Of a stretch of 64,000 nucleotides of DNA, positions 47,346 through 55,788 are shown piece after piece (the stretch's first letter is position 1; the number at the start of each line of letters is the position of its first letter). The notes below the pieces were generated by a model. The model was not told the origin of the DNA, did not search any database, and worked only from the letters and a program-made list of their open reading frames with translations. Source of the DNA: Psychromonas sp. MME1 (lineage in GTDB: Bacteria > Pseudomonadota > Gammaproteobacteria > Enterobacterales > Psychromonadaceae); the NCBI RefSeq assembly GCF_041080865.1, contig NZ_CP160906.1:682001-746000 (forward strand), read 5' to 3'. Made by a program: the position numbers and the translations under genes.

Positions 47346-47984
47346 TTGAGCAATAGCTATCTCTATACCGCCGAAGATGGTTTGACACGCTGCTGGTGGG
47401 GCAGTGAACAACTTGATTATCGTCACTATCACGATAACGAGTGGGGACATCCCGTTGCAGATGATTTTAGATTGTTTGAAAAAATGTCCTTAGAGGGGTT
47501 TCAGTCTGGTCTTTCATGGCTCACTATTCTGCGTAAACGTGAAAATTTTCGAATTGCATTTTCCCAATTTGATTTTAATAAAGTGGCTAATTTTACAGAA
47601 AAAGATGTGAGCCGTTTATTGCTTGATCAAGGCATTGTTCGCCACCGCGGTAAGATAACCGCCACTATCAATAATGCCCGTTGTGCACAACAGATAGTCG
47701 CAGAGTTTGGCTCGCTTGCAGCTTATATATGGCAATGGGAGCCCTCTAAGGTTGAGATGCATCTTGGTAAAGAGGCACATCAACATCCCATTGCAAGTAT
47801 CACCGCAACATCTATCGCACTGAGTAAGGCACTGAAAAAGCGCGGTTGGAAATTTTTCGGACCAACAACCGCCTATGCCTTTATGCAGGCGATGGGATTG
47901 GTTAATGACCACCATAAAGAGTGTGTCTGTTTTGAAAAAGTGGCACAATTACGCGCCACTTTTAAACGTCCTATTAGTAAGTAA
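47346..47984 (+). CDS. tag: DNA-3-methyladenine glycosylase I
   Basis: 212 residues, about 20 more than E. coli Tag because of a longer C-terminus. It has TRCWWGSEQLDYRHYHDNEWGHP, the invariant start, and the end box NDHHKECVCF with His and Cys that complete the zinc site with the N-terminal Cys and His. LEGFQSGLSWLTILRKRENF and FFGPTTAYAFMQAMG are also conserved. It removes 3-methyladenine from DNA. TTG start at 47346, 30 bp after repeat copy C; the element may affect its expression. Its 3' end overlaps the convergent DUF2914 gene by 11 bp. Confidence 0.95.
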   Translation: MSNSYLYTAEDGLTRCWWGSEQLDYRHYHDNEWGHPVADDFRLFEKMSLEGFQSGLSWLTILRKRENFRIAFSQFDFNKVANFTEKDVSRLLLDQGIVRHRGKITATINNARCAQQIVAEFGSLAAYIWQWEPSKVEMHLGKEAHQHPIASITATSIALSKALKKRGWKFFGPTTAYAFMQAMGLVNDHHKECVCFEKVAQLRATFKRPISK

Positions 47985-48744
47985 ATTGTTGAATAGCAAG
48001 TGTTTCACCCTTGCTGTTGCGAAGAGCAACTTGCCATAATCCGTGCATATGGGCTTGTATGAATTTTGTTGAATAACTACGCCAACGGTCACCGAGAACG
48101 GCCACTTTTACCTTTGCTACGGGTTTACCATTGAAGCTCCAATGATAATAGATTGTTTGATCCTGCAAATCGTGTATATCTGCGTAGGCATAGATAGTGG
48201 CAAGCTCATTTTTAAATTTAACGTCATTAATACTGCCTATAGGTTCTCTGTTGTTAATTCCCTTAGCGAGCGTGAAACGATTTATCTGCGTCGCAAAAAT
48301 CTCTGTTTTAAGTTTGCTAAAAAGCTTATCGGTAGGCTTAGTTGTCCTGTTATTTCCTGAGGGAGTGATCTTCTTGGTGATAGGGTTTATCACGGCTGCA
48401 GATGTTTCTGTGACTGTAACGGGCTGTTGTCTCTGCATTGCTGGCAAAATGGCCCGCTTGGCGGTGAAAGTTGTGGCAGGTTGCGCACTATTTTTATCTT
48501 GGGCGTGATGATTTGGGCGTTCCGATGTCTTAACTGAATTGATTAAGGAGCTATCTCGAGTAACAGCCTCTTGTGAGTTGAGGGAGTAAATACCCTTGAT
48601 AATTAAAGAGCTTGTTGCAATGACAGCAAAGCTGACCACTGCAATTCTACGCCAATTGTAGTGGTAATCGATGGTTTGTTTTGCGACGCTCTTTTTTGAG
48701 CTATTAAAATTAATTCGGATTTTAAGGTTGTTTGATTCCTGCAT
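47974..48744 (-). CDS. DUF2914 membrane-anchored protein
   Basis: About 256 residues from the ATG at 48744 (a longer form from 48783 adds 13 residues; neither has a strong ribosome-binding site). One membrane helix (RRIAVVSFAVIATSSLIIKG), a low-complexity periplasmic linker rich in Thr, Lys and Ala, and a C-terminal DUF2914 beta domain: TIYYHWSFNGKPVAKVKVAV, GDRWRSYSTKFI, GLWQVALRNSKGETL. The function of the domain is not settled; it is proposed to bind extracellular or periplasmic ligands. Confidence 0.82.
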   Translation of the reverse strand: MQESNNLKIRINFNSSKKSVAKQTIDYHYNWRRIAVVSFAVIATSSLIIKGIYSLNSQEAVTRDSSLINSVKTSERPNHHAQDKNSAQPATTFTAKRAILPAMQRQQPVTVTETSAAVINPITKKITPSGNNRTTKPTDKLFSKLKTEIFATQINRFTLAKGINNREPIGSINDVKFKNELATIYAYADIHDLQDQTIYYHWSFNGKPVAKVKVAVLGDRWRSYSTKFIQAHMHGLWQVALRNSKGETLAIQQFTY

Positions 48745-49097
48745 ACGATAACGCTCATGTCCATATGTTATAGCAATCCACATAAATATCTGCTTTATCT
48801 CATTTGTCTAAACAAGTGATGACCACAATATATGCGGATTGCTGTTAATAATTGCTGCTAATATTATAAATTGAGGCTATTTTGACAGATGTTTAAGGGT
48901 AATAGAAATAGATAGCGGTTATTTATTCGCTGATCGCTGAGTGAATATTGTACAAATCCTGCAAAGTACTCATTTAGCAATCATTTATGAGGTGAAAATT
49001 TCTCTGATTTATCCCTATCCTGCGGTTTCATCTATGTTCAAAAGTCCCTATAATAAGCGACAATTTAATCATCACTTTACTCTATTTGGAATGCACT
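48745..49097. other. Intergenic region upstream of hisS
   Basis: About 350 bp, divergent promoters of the DUF2914 gene and the hisS operon. A frame starting 48941 reads across the hisS start without support. No tRNA-like leader or T-box was seen, as expected for a gammaproteobacterium. Confidence 0.4.
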
Positions 49098-50387
49098 GTG
49101 ACAAAAAAGATCCAAGCTATTCGAGGCATGAACGATACCCTTCCAGAGCAAACTCCTGTTTGGCAAAAATTAGAATCGTTATTAAGACAGGTTGTTAGTA
49201 GTTACGGATATTCTGAAATTCGTATGCCAATTGTTGAAAATACTAACCTTTTCAAACGTTCAATTGGTGAAGTTACAGATATCGTTGAAAAAGAGATGTA
49301 TACCTTTGCTGATCGCAATGGTGACAGTTTAACACTTCGACCGGAAGGTACAGCTTCCTGCGTACGTGCCGGTAATGAACATGGCTTGTTATATAATCAA
49401 GAGCGTCGCTTATGGTATACGGGGCCGATGTTCCGTCATGAACGTCCACAAAAAGGGCGTTATCGTCAATTCCACCAATTTGGAGTGGAAACTTTTGGTA
49501 TAGCGAGTGCGGATATTGATGCAGAGGTGATTTTATTATCTGCACGTCTGTGGAAGGCCCTCGGTATTGACCAGCATGTCGAATTACAAATTAATTCATT
49601 AGGCTCTAATGAAGCACGTGCAGAATATAAAGAAGCATTGGTTGCCTTTTTATCTCAACATCAAGAACAACTCGATGAAGATAGTAAACGTCGAATGCAT
49701 AGTAATCCACTACGCGTTTTAGATAGTAAAAATCCTGACGTGCAAGCTTTGTTAGTTGGTGCACCAAAACTTTCACAATATCTAGATGCAGAATCAGCAT
49801 CGCATTTTGCTCAATTACAAGAATATTTGCGTGCCGTTGGCATTGATTTTGTGATTAATGAGCGACTTGTGCGTGGACTTGATTATTATAATCGTACTGT
49901 GTTTGAATGGGTAACTAATACATTAGGATCACAGGGCACAGTTTGTGCCGGTGGTCGTTATGATGGATTGGTCGAGCAACTCGGTGGTAAAGCAACTCCA
50001 GCAGTTGGCTTTGCAATGGGATTAGAGCGCATCATATTAATGTTGGAAACACTACAGTTAAATGCAGATGTTAAAGGCGATGTTAATATCTATAGTGTGT
50101 TAGTGGGTGAAGGCGCGGATATGGCGGGCTTTAAAATGGCGGAGTTAATTCGCAATGAATTTCCACAACTTAAAATGATGCATCACTGTGGTGCGGGTAA
50201 TTTTAAAAAGCAGATGAAGCGTGCCGATAAGAGTGGTGCTCGTATTGCTTTAATTATCGGTGAGAGTGAGCTTGAGAGTGGCTGTGTCACAATTAAAGAG
50301 TTACAAAGCAATGTAGAGCAACAAACAGTTGCAATGAATGAGCTAGTTAAGGTATTACCTACCATTTTCAATGAATTAAAATTATAA
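49098..50387 (+). CDS. hisS: Histidine--tRNA ligase
   Basis: 429 residues from GTG 49098, which aligns [18 protein letters not shown] with the E. coli start; an upstream TTG at 49086 is rejected. Class II motifs are [19 protein letters not shown], motif 2 [20 protein letters not shown] (with the intact loop), histidine-A box [15 protein letters not shown], and motif 3 [17 protein letters not shown]-terminal anticodon-binding domain follows. It charges tRNA-His. First gene of hisS-yfgM-bamB, each separated by 10-22 bp. Confidence 0.98.
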   Translation: MTKKIQAIRGMNDTLPEQTPVWQKLESLLRQVVSSYGYSEIRMPIVENTNLFKRSIGEVTDIVEKEMYTFADRNGDSLTLRPEGTASCVRAGNEHGLLYNQERRLWYTGPMFRHERPQKGRYRQFHQFGVETFGIASADIDAEVILLSARLWKALGIDQHVELQINSLGSNEARAEYKEALVAFLSQHQEQLDEDSKRRMHSNPLRVLDSKNPDVQALLVGAPKLSQYLDAESASHFAQLQEYLRAVGIDFVINERLVRGLDYYNRTVFEWVTNTLGSQGTVCAGGRYDGLVEQLGGKATPAVGFAMGLERIILMLETLQLNADVKGDVNIYSVLVGEGADMAGFKMAELIRNEFPQLKMMHHCGAGNFKKQMKRADKSGARIALIIGESELESGCVTIKELQSNVEQQTVAMNELVKVLPTIFNELKL

Positions 50388-50397
50388 GGAAAGTAAC

Positions 50398-51066
50398 GTG
50401 GTTGACATTATTGAAGGTTACGAAACAGAAGAGCAACAAGTAGATGCCATTAAAAAATGGTGGAAAGAGAATGGTAACAGCTTAATTATTGGCGCTGTAG
50501 TAGGTTTAGCTGGACTTTGGGGATGGCGTTATTATAACGACTCTGTTATTGCAACTCAGGAACAACAATCCCAAGCTTATAGCACAATGTTATTACAATT
50601 TGAGGCGCAGAATGGCGCAAAAGATTTAACTCAAATTAGTGCTTTCGTTAATGATAATATTTCTAATAACTATGGAATATTAGCAGCGTTATTATTGTCT
50701 AAAGAAGCGATTCAACAACAAAATTTTGCATTAGCGAAAGAGCAATTGTTACAAGTGCAAAAAGAAAATAAATTTGCACCGCTTAATGACGTTGTTAACT
50801 TGCGTTTAGCACGTGTCCAAGTAGAGCTTGGTGAGCATGAAGCTGCGTTACAAACATTAACTTTAATTAAGTCAAATAGCTTTTTAGCTAAAGCCTCGCA
50901 AGAAAAAGGCAATATTTACTTACATAAAGGAGATTTGCAGCAAGCTCGTGGGGCATTCCAAGAAGCGATTATGGCCAGTGAAGGGCGTGTAGATCCTATA
51001 TTACAGCTACAATTCGATGACTTAGCAACGACAACTGACGATGTTGCCGCTCCTGTGCTTGAATAA
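50398..51066 (+). CDS. yfgM: YfgM, ancillary SecYEG translocon subunit
   Basis: 222 residues from GTG 50398. The conserved N-terminus (GYETEEQQVDAIKKWWKENG), one membrane helix (SLIIGAVVGLAGLWGWRYYND) and a periplasmic TPR-like region (AALLLSKEAIQQQNFALAKE, KGNIYLHKGDLQQARGAFQE) fit YfgM, which links the SecYEG translocon to periplasmic chaperones. 11 bp from hisS and 22 bp before bamB. Confidence 0.95.
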   Translation: MVDIIEGYETEEQQVDAIKKWWKENGNSLIIGAVVGLAGLWGWRYYNDSVIATQEQQSQAYSTMLLQFEAQNGAKDLTQISAFVNDNISNNYGILAALLLSKEAIQQQNFALAKEQLLQVQKENKFAPLNDVVNLRLARVQVELGEHEAALQTLTLIKSNSFLAKASQEKGNIYLHKGDLQQARGAFQEAIMASEGRVDPILQLQFDDLATTTDDVAAPVLE

Positions 51067-51088
51067 GCCCAATAGATTGAGATGATTA

Positions 51089-52285
51089 ATGAAAAAATGC
51101 TCTAAATATCTAGCTGTTATTGCCAGTGTTACTTTTTTCTTAAGCGGTTGTTCAATATTTTCTAGTGAAGAAGATGTTGTGCAAATGGCTGAAGTACCTG
51201 TATTTAAAAGTACCTATAAACCGCGTGTTGCTTGGAAAAGAAGTGTCGGCAGTGGTGTCGATAAATATTATTCCCAATTGCAACCTGGTATAGGTGAAAA
51301 TGCCATTTACGTTGCTTCTCGAGATGGTTATGTTAAAGCATTTTCCATAAAAAACGGTAAACAACTCTGGTCGACAAATTTTAGCGATGATCCTCACAAT
51401 GAGTTAAATCGTTCTGCCCGTTTCTCTGGTGGTGTTACCGTTGGTTCCGATGCTATTTATATTGGCACAGAAAATGCGCAGGTATTAGCCTTCAATAAAC
51501 AAGATGGCAAATTACTGTGGTTGGTCGACGTGGGTGGTGAAGTCGTTGCTAAACCCGCTTATGCAGCGGGAAAAGTCATCGTTCATACTACGCGCGGAAA
51601 TTTGTATGCTTTAGATAGTGATACCGGAGAAAAGCTTTGGACGTTGAATAATAAGCAGCCCACCCTAAGCTTACGTGGCAGCTCAACGCCGACGATCGCG
51701 CAGGGTGGCGTAGTCTATGGGCGTGCCGATGGCTTTGTTTCAGTTGCGTTATTAGAAGATGGACGTCCCTTATGGCAACTACCTGTCGCACGACCAAGTG
51801 GTGCAACTGAGCTCGACCGAATCGTTGATGTTGATATGCAACCGATTATTCGTAATGGGATAGTTTATGCGCTTGCCTATAATGGTAACTTAGTTGCTAT
51901 TGATCTGCTCAAAGGTGAGCAAATTTGGGCGCGTAAATATGCGGGGTATACCGATATTGCGTTATCCGGTACGACGATTTATTTAACCGATTCTCGTGGC
52001 CATATTTTTGCTGTTGACTATAATTCTGGAGCAGAGCAGTGGATGAATGGACAATTATCTTATCGTGATGTGACCGGTGTGACGGTTGCCAATGAGTATA
52101 TTGTTGTTGGTGATGGTGAGGGGTACCTCTATTGGATTGATCGTGATGATGGTTCCTTTGTTGCGATGCAGAAACTTGATTCAGATGGCTTGTATATGCA
52201 ACCAATTGCAACGGATAAATACCTTTATATACAGACGCGTAGTGGGGACCTGATCGCCATTGAAAAGCCGATATTAAATGAATAA
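51089..52285 (+). CDS. bamB: Outer-membrane assembly lipoprotein BamB
   Basis: 398 residues. Lipoprotein signal ends FLSGC, Cys21. Eight-bladed beta-propeller repeats follow (GKQLWSTNFS, GKLLWLVDVGG, GEKLWTLNNK, GRPLWQLPVA, GEQIWARKYAG), each with the Trp of PQQ-type blades. It is the periplasmic subunit of the BAM complex that inserts barrel proteins. Last gene of the hisS operon; a strong terminator follows about 130 bp downstream. Confidence 0.97.
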   Translation: MKKCSKYLAVIASVTFFLSGCSIFSSEEDVVQMAEVPVFKSTYKPRVAWKRSVGSGVDKYYSQLQPGIGENAIYVASRDGYVKAFSIKNGKQLWSTNFSDDPHNELNRSARFSGGVTVGSDAIYIGTENAQVLAFNKQDGKLLWLVDVGGEVVAKPAYAAGKVIVHTTRGNLYALDSDTGEKLWTLNNKQPTLSLRGSSTPTIAQGGVVYGRADGFVSVALLEDGRPLWQLPVARPSGATELDRIVDVDMQPIIRNGIVYALAYNGNLVAIDLLKGEQIWARKYAGYTDIALSGTTIYLTDSRGHIFAVDYNSGAEQWMNGQLSYRDVTGVTVANEYIVVGDGEGYLYWIDRDDGSFVAMQKLDSDGLYMQPIATDKYLYIQTRSGDLIAIEKPILNE

Positions 52286-52415
52286 TTTGTAAATTATTAT
52301 TTATAAAAATAGCGGTTAGTCATTTAGTTAGTTAATTTCCACAAACTAAAATGGTTTAAATTGCAGCGATACAATTAATTACGAATAATTAATTATTTAT
52401 TTATTGTATACTATT

Positions 52416-52446
52416 AGCCCCTCGCTTTTGCCTAGGGGCTTTTTTT
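52416..52446 (+). terminator. Strong rho-independent terminator between bamB and der
   Basis: Stem AGCCCCT (52416-52422) / AGGGGCT (52434-52440) followed by seven-base T-tract TTTTTTG. It separates the hisS-yfgM-bamB unit from der, which in E. coli is usually in the same run. Confidence 0.85.
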
Positions 52447-52465
52447 GTTTTATAGGATTGAAAAT

Positions 52466-53932
52466 ATGTTACCAGTGATCGCCTTAGTTGGTCGCCCAAA
52501 CGTGGGTAAATCAACGTTATTTAACCGCTTAACTCGGACGCGTGATGCGTTAGTTGCGGATTTTCCCGGTTTAACGCGTGATTGTAAATACGGCCAGGCA
52601 AAAATCGATGAAAAAGAGTTTATTGTTATTGATACAGGCGGTATTACTGGCGATGAAGAAGGTATCGATGCCTTAATGGCGGAGCAATCGTTACAGGCGG
52701 TTGAGGAAGCGGATGCCGTATTATTTCTTGTTGATGCGCGCGCAGGGTTAACGGTAGCAGATGAAGCGATCGCTGAATATTTACGTAAACAAGATAAGAA
52801 TGTCTTTGTAGTGGCCAATAAAACCGATGGCGTTGATGCTGACTCTGTTTGTGGTGAATTTTATGCGTTGGCGTTAGGTGAAGTTTATCAAATTGCAGCA
52901 GCACATGGTAAAGGTGTGCTACAGATGATAGAGATTGCTTTAGACGGATTTTTTGATGTCGTTTCTGATGTAGATGAAGAAGACGATTTTTTTGATGAAG
53001 CAGAATATGTTGAAGAAGATGAAGAATCGCTATTAAAAGAGCAAGAACGTCTAAAAAATCTGCCGATCAAACTGGCTATAATTGGCCGCCCTAACGTAGG
53101 AAAATCGACACTGACTAACCGTATTCTGGGTGAAGAACGTGTGCTTGTTTATGATATGCCGGGGACAACACGAGACAGTATTTATATTCCGATGAGCCGA
53201 GAAGGCCGAGAATACGTACTGATAGATACGGCTGGTGTGCGTAAACGTAAAAAAGTAAATGAAACCGTTGAAAAATTTTCGGTTATTAAAACCCTAAAGG
53301 CGATTGAAGATTGTAATGTTGTACTGCTCATCATTGATGCCCGAGATGGCATTTCAGATCAGGATTTATCATTATTAGGCTTCACTCTAAATTCAGGACG
53401 TTCTCTGGTTATTGCCGTTAACAAGTGGGATGGCATGAGTGAATATGATAAAGAGCGGGTTAAAAGTGAATTAGATCGTCGTCTTGGTTTCATCGATTTT
53501 GCTAAAATTCACTTCATTTCAGCATTACACGGTACGGGTGTTGGTCATTTATATGAATCTGTTGATGAAGCCTATGATTCTTCAACTAAACGAATTTCAA
53601 CTTCAATGTTAACGCGAATTATGACCATGGCAACGGATGACCATAATCCACCAATGGTGCAGGGGCGTCGTGTTAAGTTACGCTATGCACATGCGGGTGG
53701 TTATAATCCTCCACTGATTGTTATTCATGGTAATCAAGTAAATAAACTACCTGACTCCTATAAGCGTTATCTGATGAACTACTTCCGTCGTTCTTTGGCA
53801 ATTATGGGGACACCGATCCGAATTGAATTCAGAGAAGGTACAAATCCATTTGAAGGTCGCCGTAATAAATTAACACCTAATCAAATGCATAAACGCAAAC
53901 GTATGATGAAGTTTCATAAAAAAGGAAAATAA
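52466..53932 (+). CDS. der: GTPase Der (EngA), ribosome biogenesis
   Basis: 488 residues from ATG 52466 with TAGGA about 12 bases upstream; an upstream frame to 52445 is not supported. Two GTPase domains: G1 GRPNVGKST at about residue 9 and again at about 211, G3 DTGG and DTAG, G4 NKTD and NKWD. Between them is an acidic linker ([20 protein letters not shown]), and the C-terminal KH-like domain ends [17 protein letters not shown], as in Der. It assists 50S subunit assembly. The acidic linker is longer than in E. coli, not remarkable by itself. Confidence 0.98.
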   Translation: MLPVIALVGRPNVGKSTLFNRLTRTRDALVADFPGLTRDCKYGQAKIDEKEFIVIDTGGITGDEEGIDALMAEQSLQAVEEADAVLFLVDARAGLTVADEAIAEYLRKQDKNVFVVANKTDGVDADSVCGEFYALALGEVYQIAAAHGKGVLQMIEIALDGFFDVVSDVDEEDDFFDEAEYVEEDEESLLKEQERLKNLPIKLAIIGRPNVGKSTLTNRILGEERVLVYDMPGTTRDSIYIPMSREGREYVLIDTAGVRKRKKVNETVEKFSVIKTLKAIEDCNVVLLIIDARDGISDQDLSLLGFTLNSGRSLVIAVNKWDGMSEYDKERVKSELDRRLGFIDFAKIHFISALHGTGVGHLYESVDEAYDSSTKRISTSMLTRIMTMATDDHNPPMVQGRRVKLRYAHAGGYNPPLIVIHGNQVNKLPDSYKRYLMNYFRRSLAIMGTPIRIEFREGTNPFEGRRNKLTPNQMHKRKRMMKFHKKGK

Positions 53933-54159
53933 TGATGCAATTAAACTGTTCTAAATGTGGCCATGAACTTGTACGTAGTGGCGAATTAAAACGCCATTGT
54001 GAGGCTTGTAATAGTGATTATTCATTACGAGTTACCTGTAATGAGTGTGGTGAGCAGCTGGAGCGTTTAAAAGCCTGTGGGGCGGTTAATTTTTGGTGTG
54101 ATAAGTGTAATGAGTTAAAGAGCAAATCTTCGGCCGTTTATACACTACAGGAAGGTTAA
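53932..54159 (+). CDS. Zinc-ribbon protein (YfgJ-like)
   Basis: 75 residues. Four Cys knuckles, CSKCGHEL, CEACNSDY, CNECGEQL and CDKCNEL, form two zinc ribbons. It is next to der in several gammaproteobacteria, hence YfgJ-like. The ATG overlaps the TAA of der by one base (TAATG), so it is translationally coupled. Function unknown. Confidence 0.9.
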   Translation: MMQLNCSKCGHELVRSGELKRHCEACNSDYSLRVTCNECGEQLERLKACGAVNFWCDKCNELKSKSSAVYTLQEG

Positions 54160-54174
54160 CGGAGCTACTGGACT

Positions 54175-54214
54175 ACGACTACAGCTGAACGTTCTATTGT
54201 TCAGCTGTAGTCGT
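54175..54214. terminator. Bidirectional terminator between the zinc-ribbon gene and dolP
   Basis: Perfect 16-bp stem ACGACTACAGCTGAAC (54175-54190) / GTTCAGCTGTAGTCGT (54199-54214) with an 8-base loop. Convergent genes meet here. T-tracts are weak on both sides, but the stem is long. Confidence 0.65.
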
Positions 54215-54230
54215 GCAATATTATTCGTTA

Positions 54231-54809
54231 TTATTTATCGGTAAATTGAAATATACGATTCACTTTTTTTACGCCTTCCACTTTTCGCGTAATATTGGTG
54301 GCATTATCTGCCATTTCTGCGCTTATTTGACCGATTAAATAAACTTCTCCATTTTCAGTGATGACTTTTATTTTTAATGGGTCAATCTCTTCATCTGCTG
54401 CCAACATCGTTTTTACTTTGGTTGTAATCCAAGTATCTTTACTTTGCTGAGAAAAACCCAGAGGGGAGCCTATTTGTAATTGGTTATAGAGCCCTTTTAT
54501 GTTAGTTAAGGTATTGATTTGTTTGTCAATGGCATCTTTGTTTTCTTGCGTATTTACTTGCCCTATCAGTAATAGATGTCCATCGTTTGCAATGTAATTA
54601 ATACGGATTAGATCGGGGTGTATTTTTAATTGTTGCACTTTTTCAGCTGCATTCATGGCTAATTCTTTATCATCTATTTGCTGATTAACGCTGCGCGAAT
54701 CACTTTCGACCGCTATTGCTGTTCCCGTGGCGACGAATAAGCCCGCCACGCAACCTTGCAATTGAGAAAATATAAATAATAAAGGTAATGTGTAAAATAA
54801 TTTTTTCAT
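54231..54809 (-). CDS. dolP: Outer-membrane lipoprotein DolP (dual BON domains)
   Basis: 192 residues. Lipoprotein signal ends LQLQGC-like text (SQLQGCVAG), Cys20. Two BON domains are seen: about 55-110 (IHPDLIRINYIANDGHLLLI, NLKGLYNQLQIG-type) and about 125-190 (TKVKTMLAADEEIDPLKIKV, GEVYLIGQIS). DolP (YraP) supports outer-membrane integrity and BAM function. It follows diaA by 7 bp in the lpoA-yraN-diaA-dolP unit, the usual order. Confidence 0.95.
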   Translation of the reverse strand: MKKLFYTLPLLFIFSQLQGCVAGLFVATGTAIAVESDSRSVNQQIDDKELAMNAAEKVQQLKIHPDLIRINYIANDGHLLLIGQVNTQENKDAIDKQINTLTNIKGLYNQLQIGSPLGFSQQSKDTWITTKVKTMLAADEEIDPLKIKVITENGEVYLIGQISAEMADNATNITRKVEGVKKVNRIFQFTDK

Positions 54810-54816
54810 AAATACT

Positions 54817-55404
54817 CTAATTTTGAAGGAAAAGTTGATGGTCGATTAAATCACTTAAGCAATTGATAACTAATAGATGAATCTCTTCAATGCGTGAACC
54901 TTTGTCACTTGGTGCGCGAATTTCAATATCATCGGATCCGAGAAGACCGGCTAATTCTCCACCATCAACACCATTTAAAGATATTATCTGAATAGATTTA
55001 CTCAGTGCGGTTTCAACTGCCTTGATCATGTTACGGCTGTTACCACCATGACTAATAGTTAACAATATATCACCGGCTTGAGCAAGTGCCGATATTTGTT
55101 TTGCAAAAATCTGATCGAAGTGGCTATCGCTGGCAATGGCGGAAACTAACGCAGCATCTGCTGTAATTGCAATCGCGGGTAAAGAGGGGCGTTCCGTTTC
55201 ATATTTATTGATCAGATGAGAAGCAAAAATTTGTGCTAATGCTGCAGCACCACCATTGCCACACACCAGAATTTTATTTCCCTTAATCAAAGTAGCAGCA
55301 AGTACCTTTGCTGCTTTTTCAATGGATTCAGGCAAAGCTTCTGCTGCAACTATTTTGGTTTGAATACTCTCAGCAAAATGAGCTTGAATTCTTTCATTTA
55401 TCAT
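54817..55404 (-). CDS. diaA: DnaA initiator-associating protein DiaA (SIS domain)
   Basis: 195 residues, end-to-end with DiaA (MINERIQAHFAESIQTKIVA, ETERPSLPAIAIT, SHGGNSRNMIKAVE, LLVINCLSDLIDHQLF). SIS fold, phosphosugar-binding type: GNGGAAALAQIFA keeps the phospho-binding loop. DiaA promotes DnaA assembly at oriC. The family overlaps with phosphoheptose isomerase (GmhA), but neighbours lpoA, yraN and dolP settle it. Confidence 0.93.
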   Translation of the reverse strand: MINERIQAHFAESIQTKIVAAEALPESIEKAAKVLAATLIKGNKILVCGNGGAAALAQIFASHLINKYETERPSLPAIAITADAALVSAIASDSHFDQIFAKQISALAQAGDILLTISHGGNSRNMIKAVETALSKSIQIISLNGVDGGELAGLLGSDDIEIRAPSDKGSRIEEIHLLVINCLSDLIDHQLFLQN

Positions 55405-55419
55405 AATATATATTTCATC

Positions 55420-55788
55420 TTATTCTATAAAAGCGTTTTGGATCCACTCTAGCGTATTCGAATGTTGTTCGATGGCAATCGCATCAAAACGGCAGTAAGG
55501 CTCGTATTCGAGTTGTGCTAGATAGTGTTTGGCTGTTTTTATTAATTTTTTCTGTTTAGCTGTTGTAATCGATGCGAGTGCTCCCCCAAAATCACTATTT
55601 TTGCGATACCTAACTTCAATAAATACTAAGGTATCTTGATCCTGCATAATTAAATCGACCTCACCCATACGGCAATAATAATTTTGACACACTAAGGTCA
55701 GCCCTTGACTAAGTAAATAGTTAAGGGCTTGTTTCTCAGACTTTACGCCCTGAGAATTACTCTTCTGTAATAGCCGTGTCAATTTCAA
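55420..55788 (-). CDS. yraN: YraN family (UPF0102) nuclease-like protein
   Basis: 122 residues with the restriction-endonuclease-like core MGEVDLIMQDQDTLVFIEVRYR (in pieces MGEVDLIM and VFIEVRYR; acidic D, E-x-K-type triad), then GGALASITTAKQKKLIKTA. YraN's role is not settled. Its start at 55788 overlaps the lpoA end by 32 bp, so translation is coupled unless an internal start is used. Confidence 0.93.
   Translation of the reverse strand: MKLTRLLQKSNSQGVKSEKQALNYLLSQGLTLVCQNYYCRMGEVDLIMQDQDTLVFIEVRYRKNSDFGGALASITTAKQKKLIKTAKHYLAQLEYEPYCRFDAIAIEQHSNTLEWIQNAFIE

Noticed and set aside
54175-54214. Perfect 16-bp inverted repeat as a recombination or attachment site
   Set aside because: It lies exactly between convergent gene ends and is better explained as a bidirectional terminator; no second copy was noticed.
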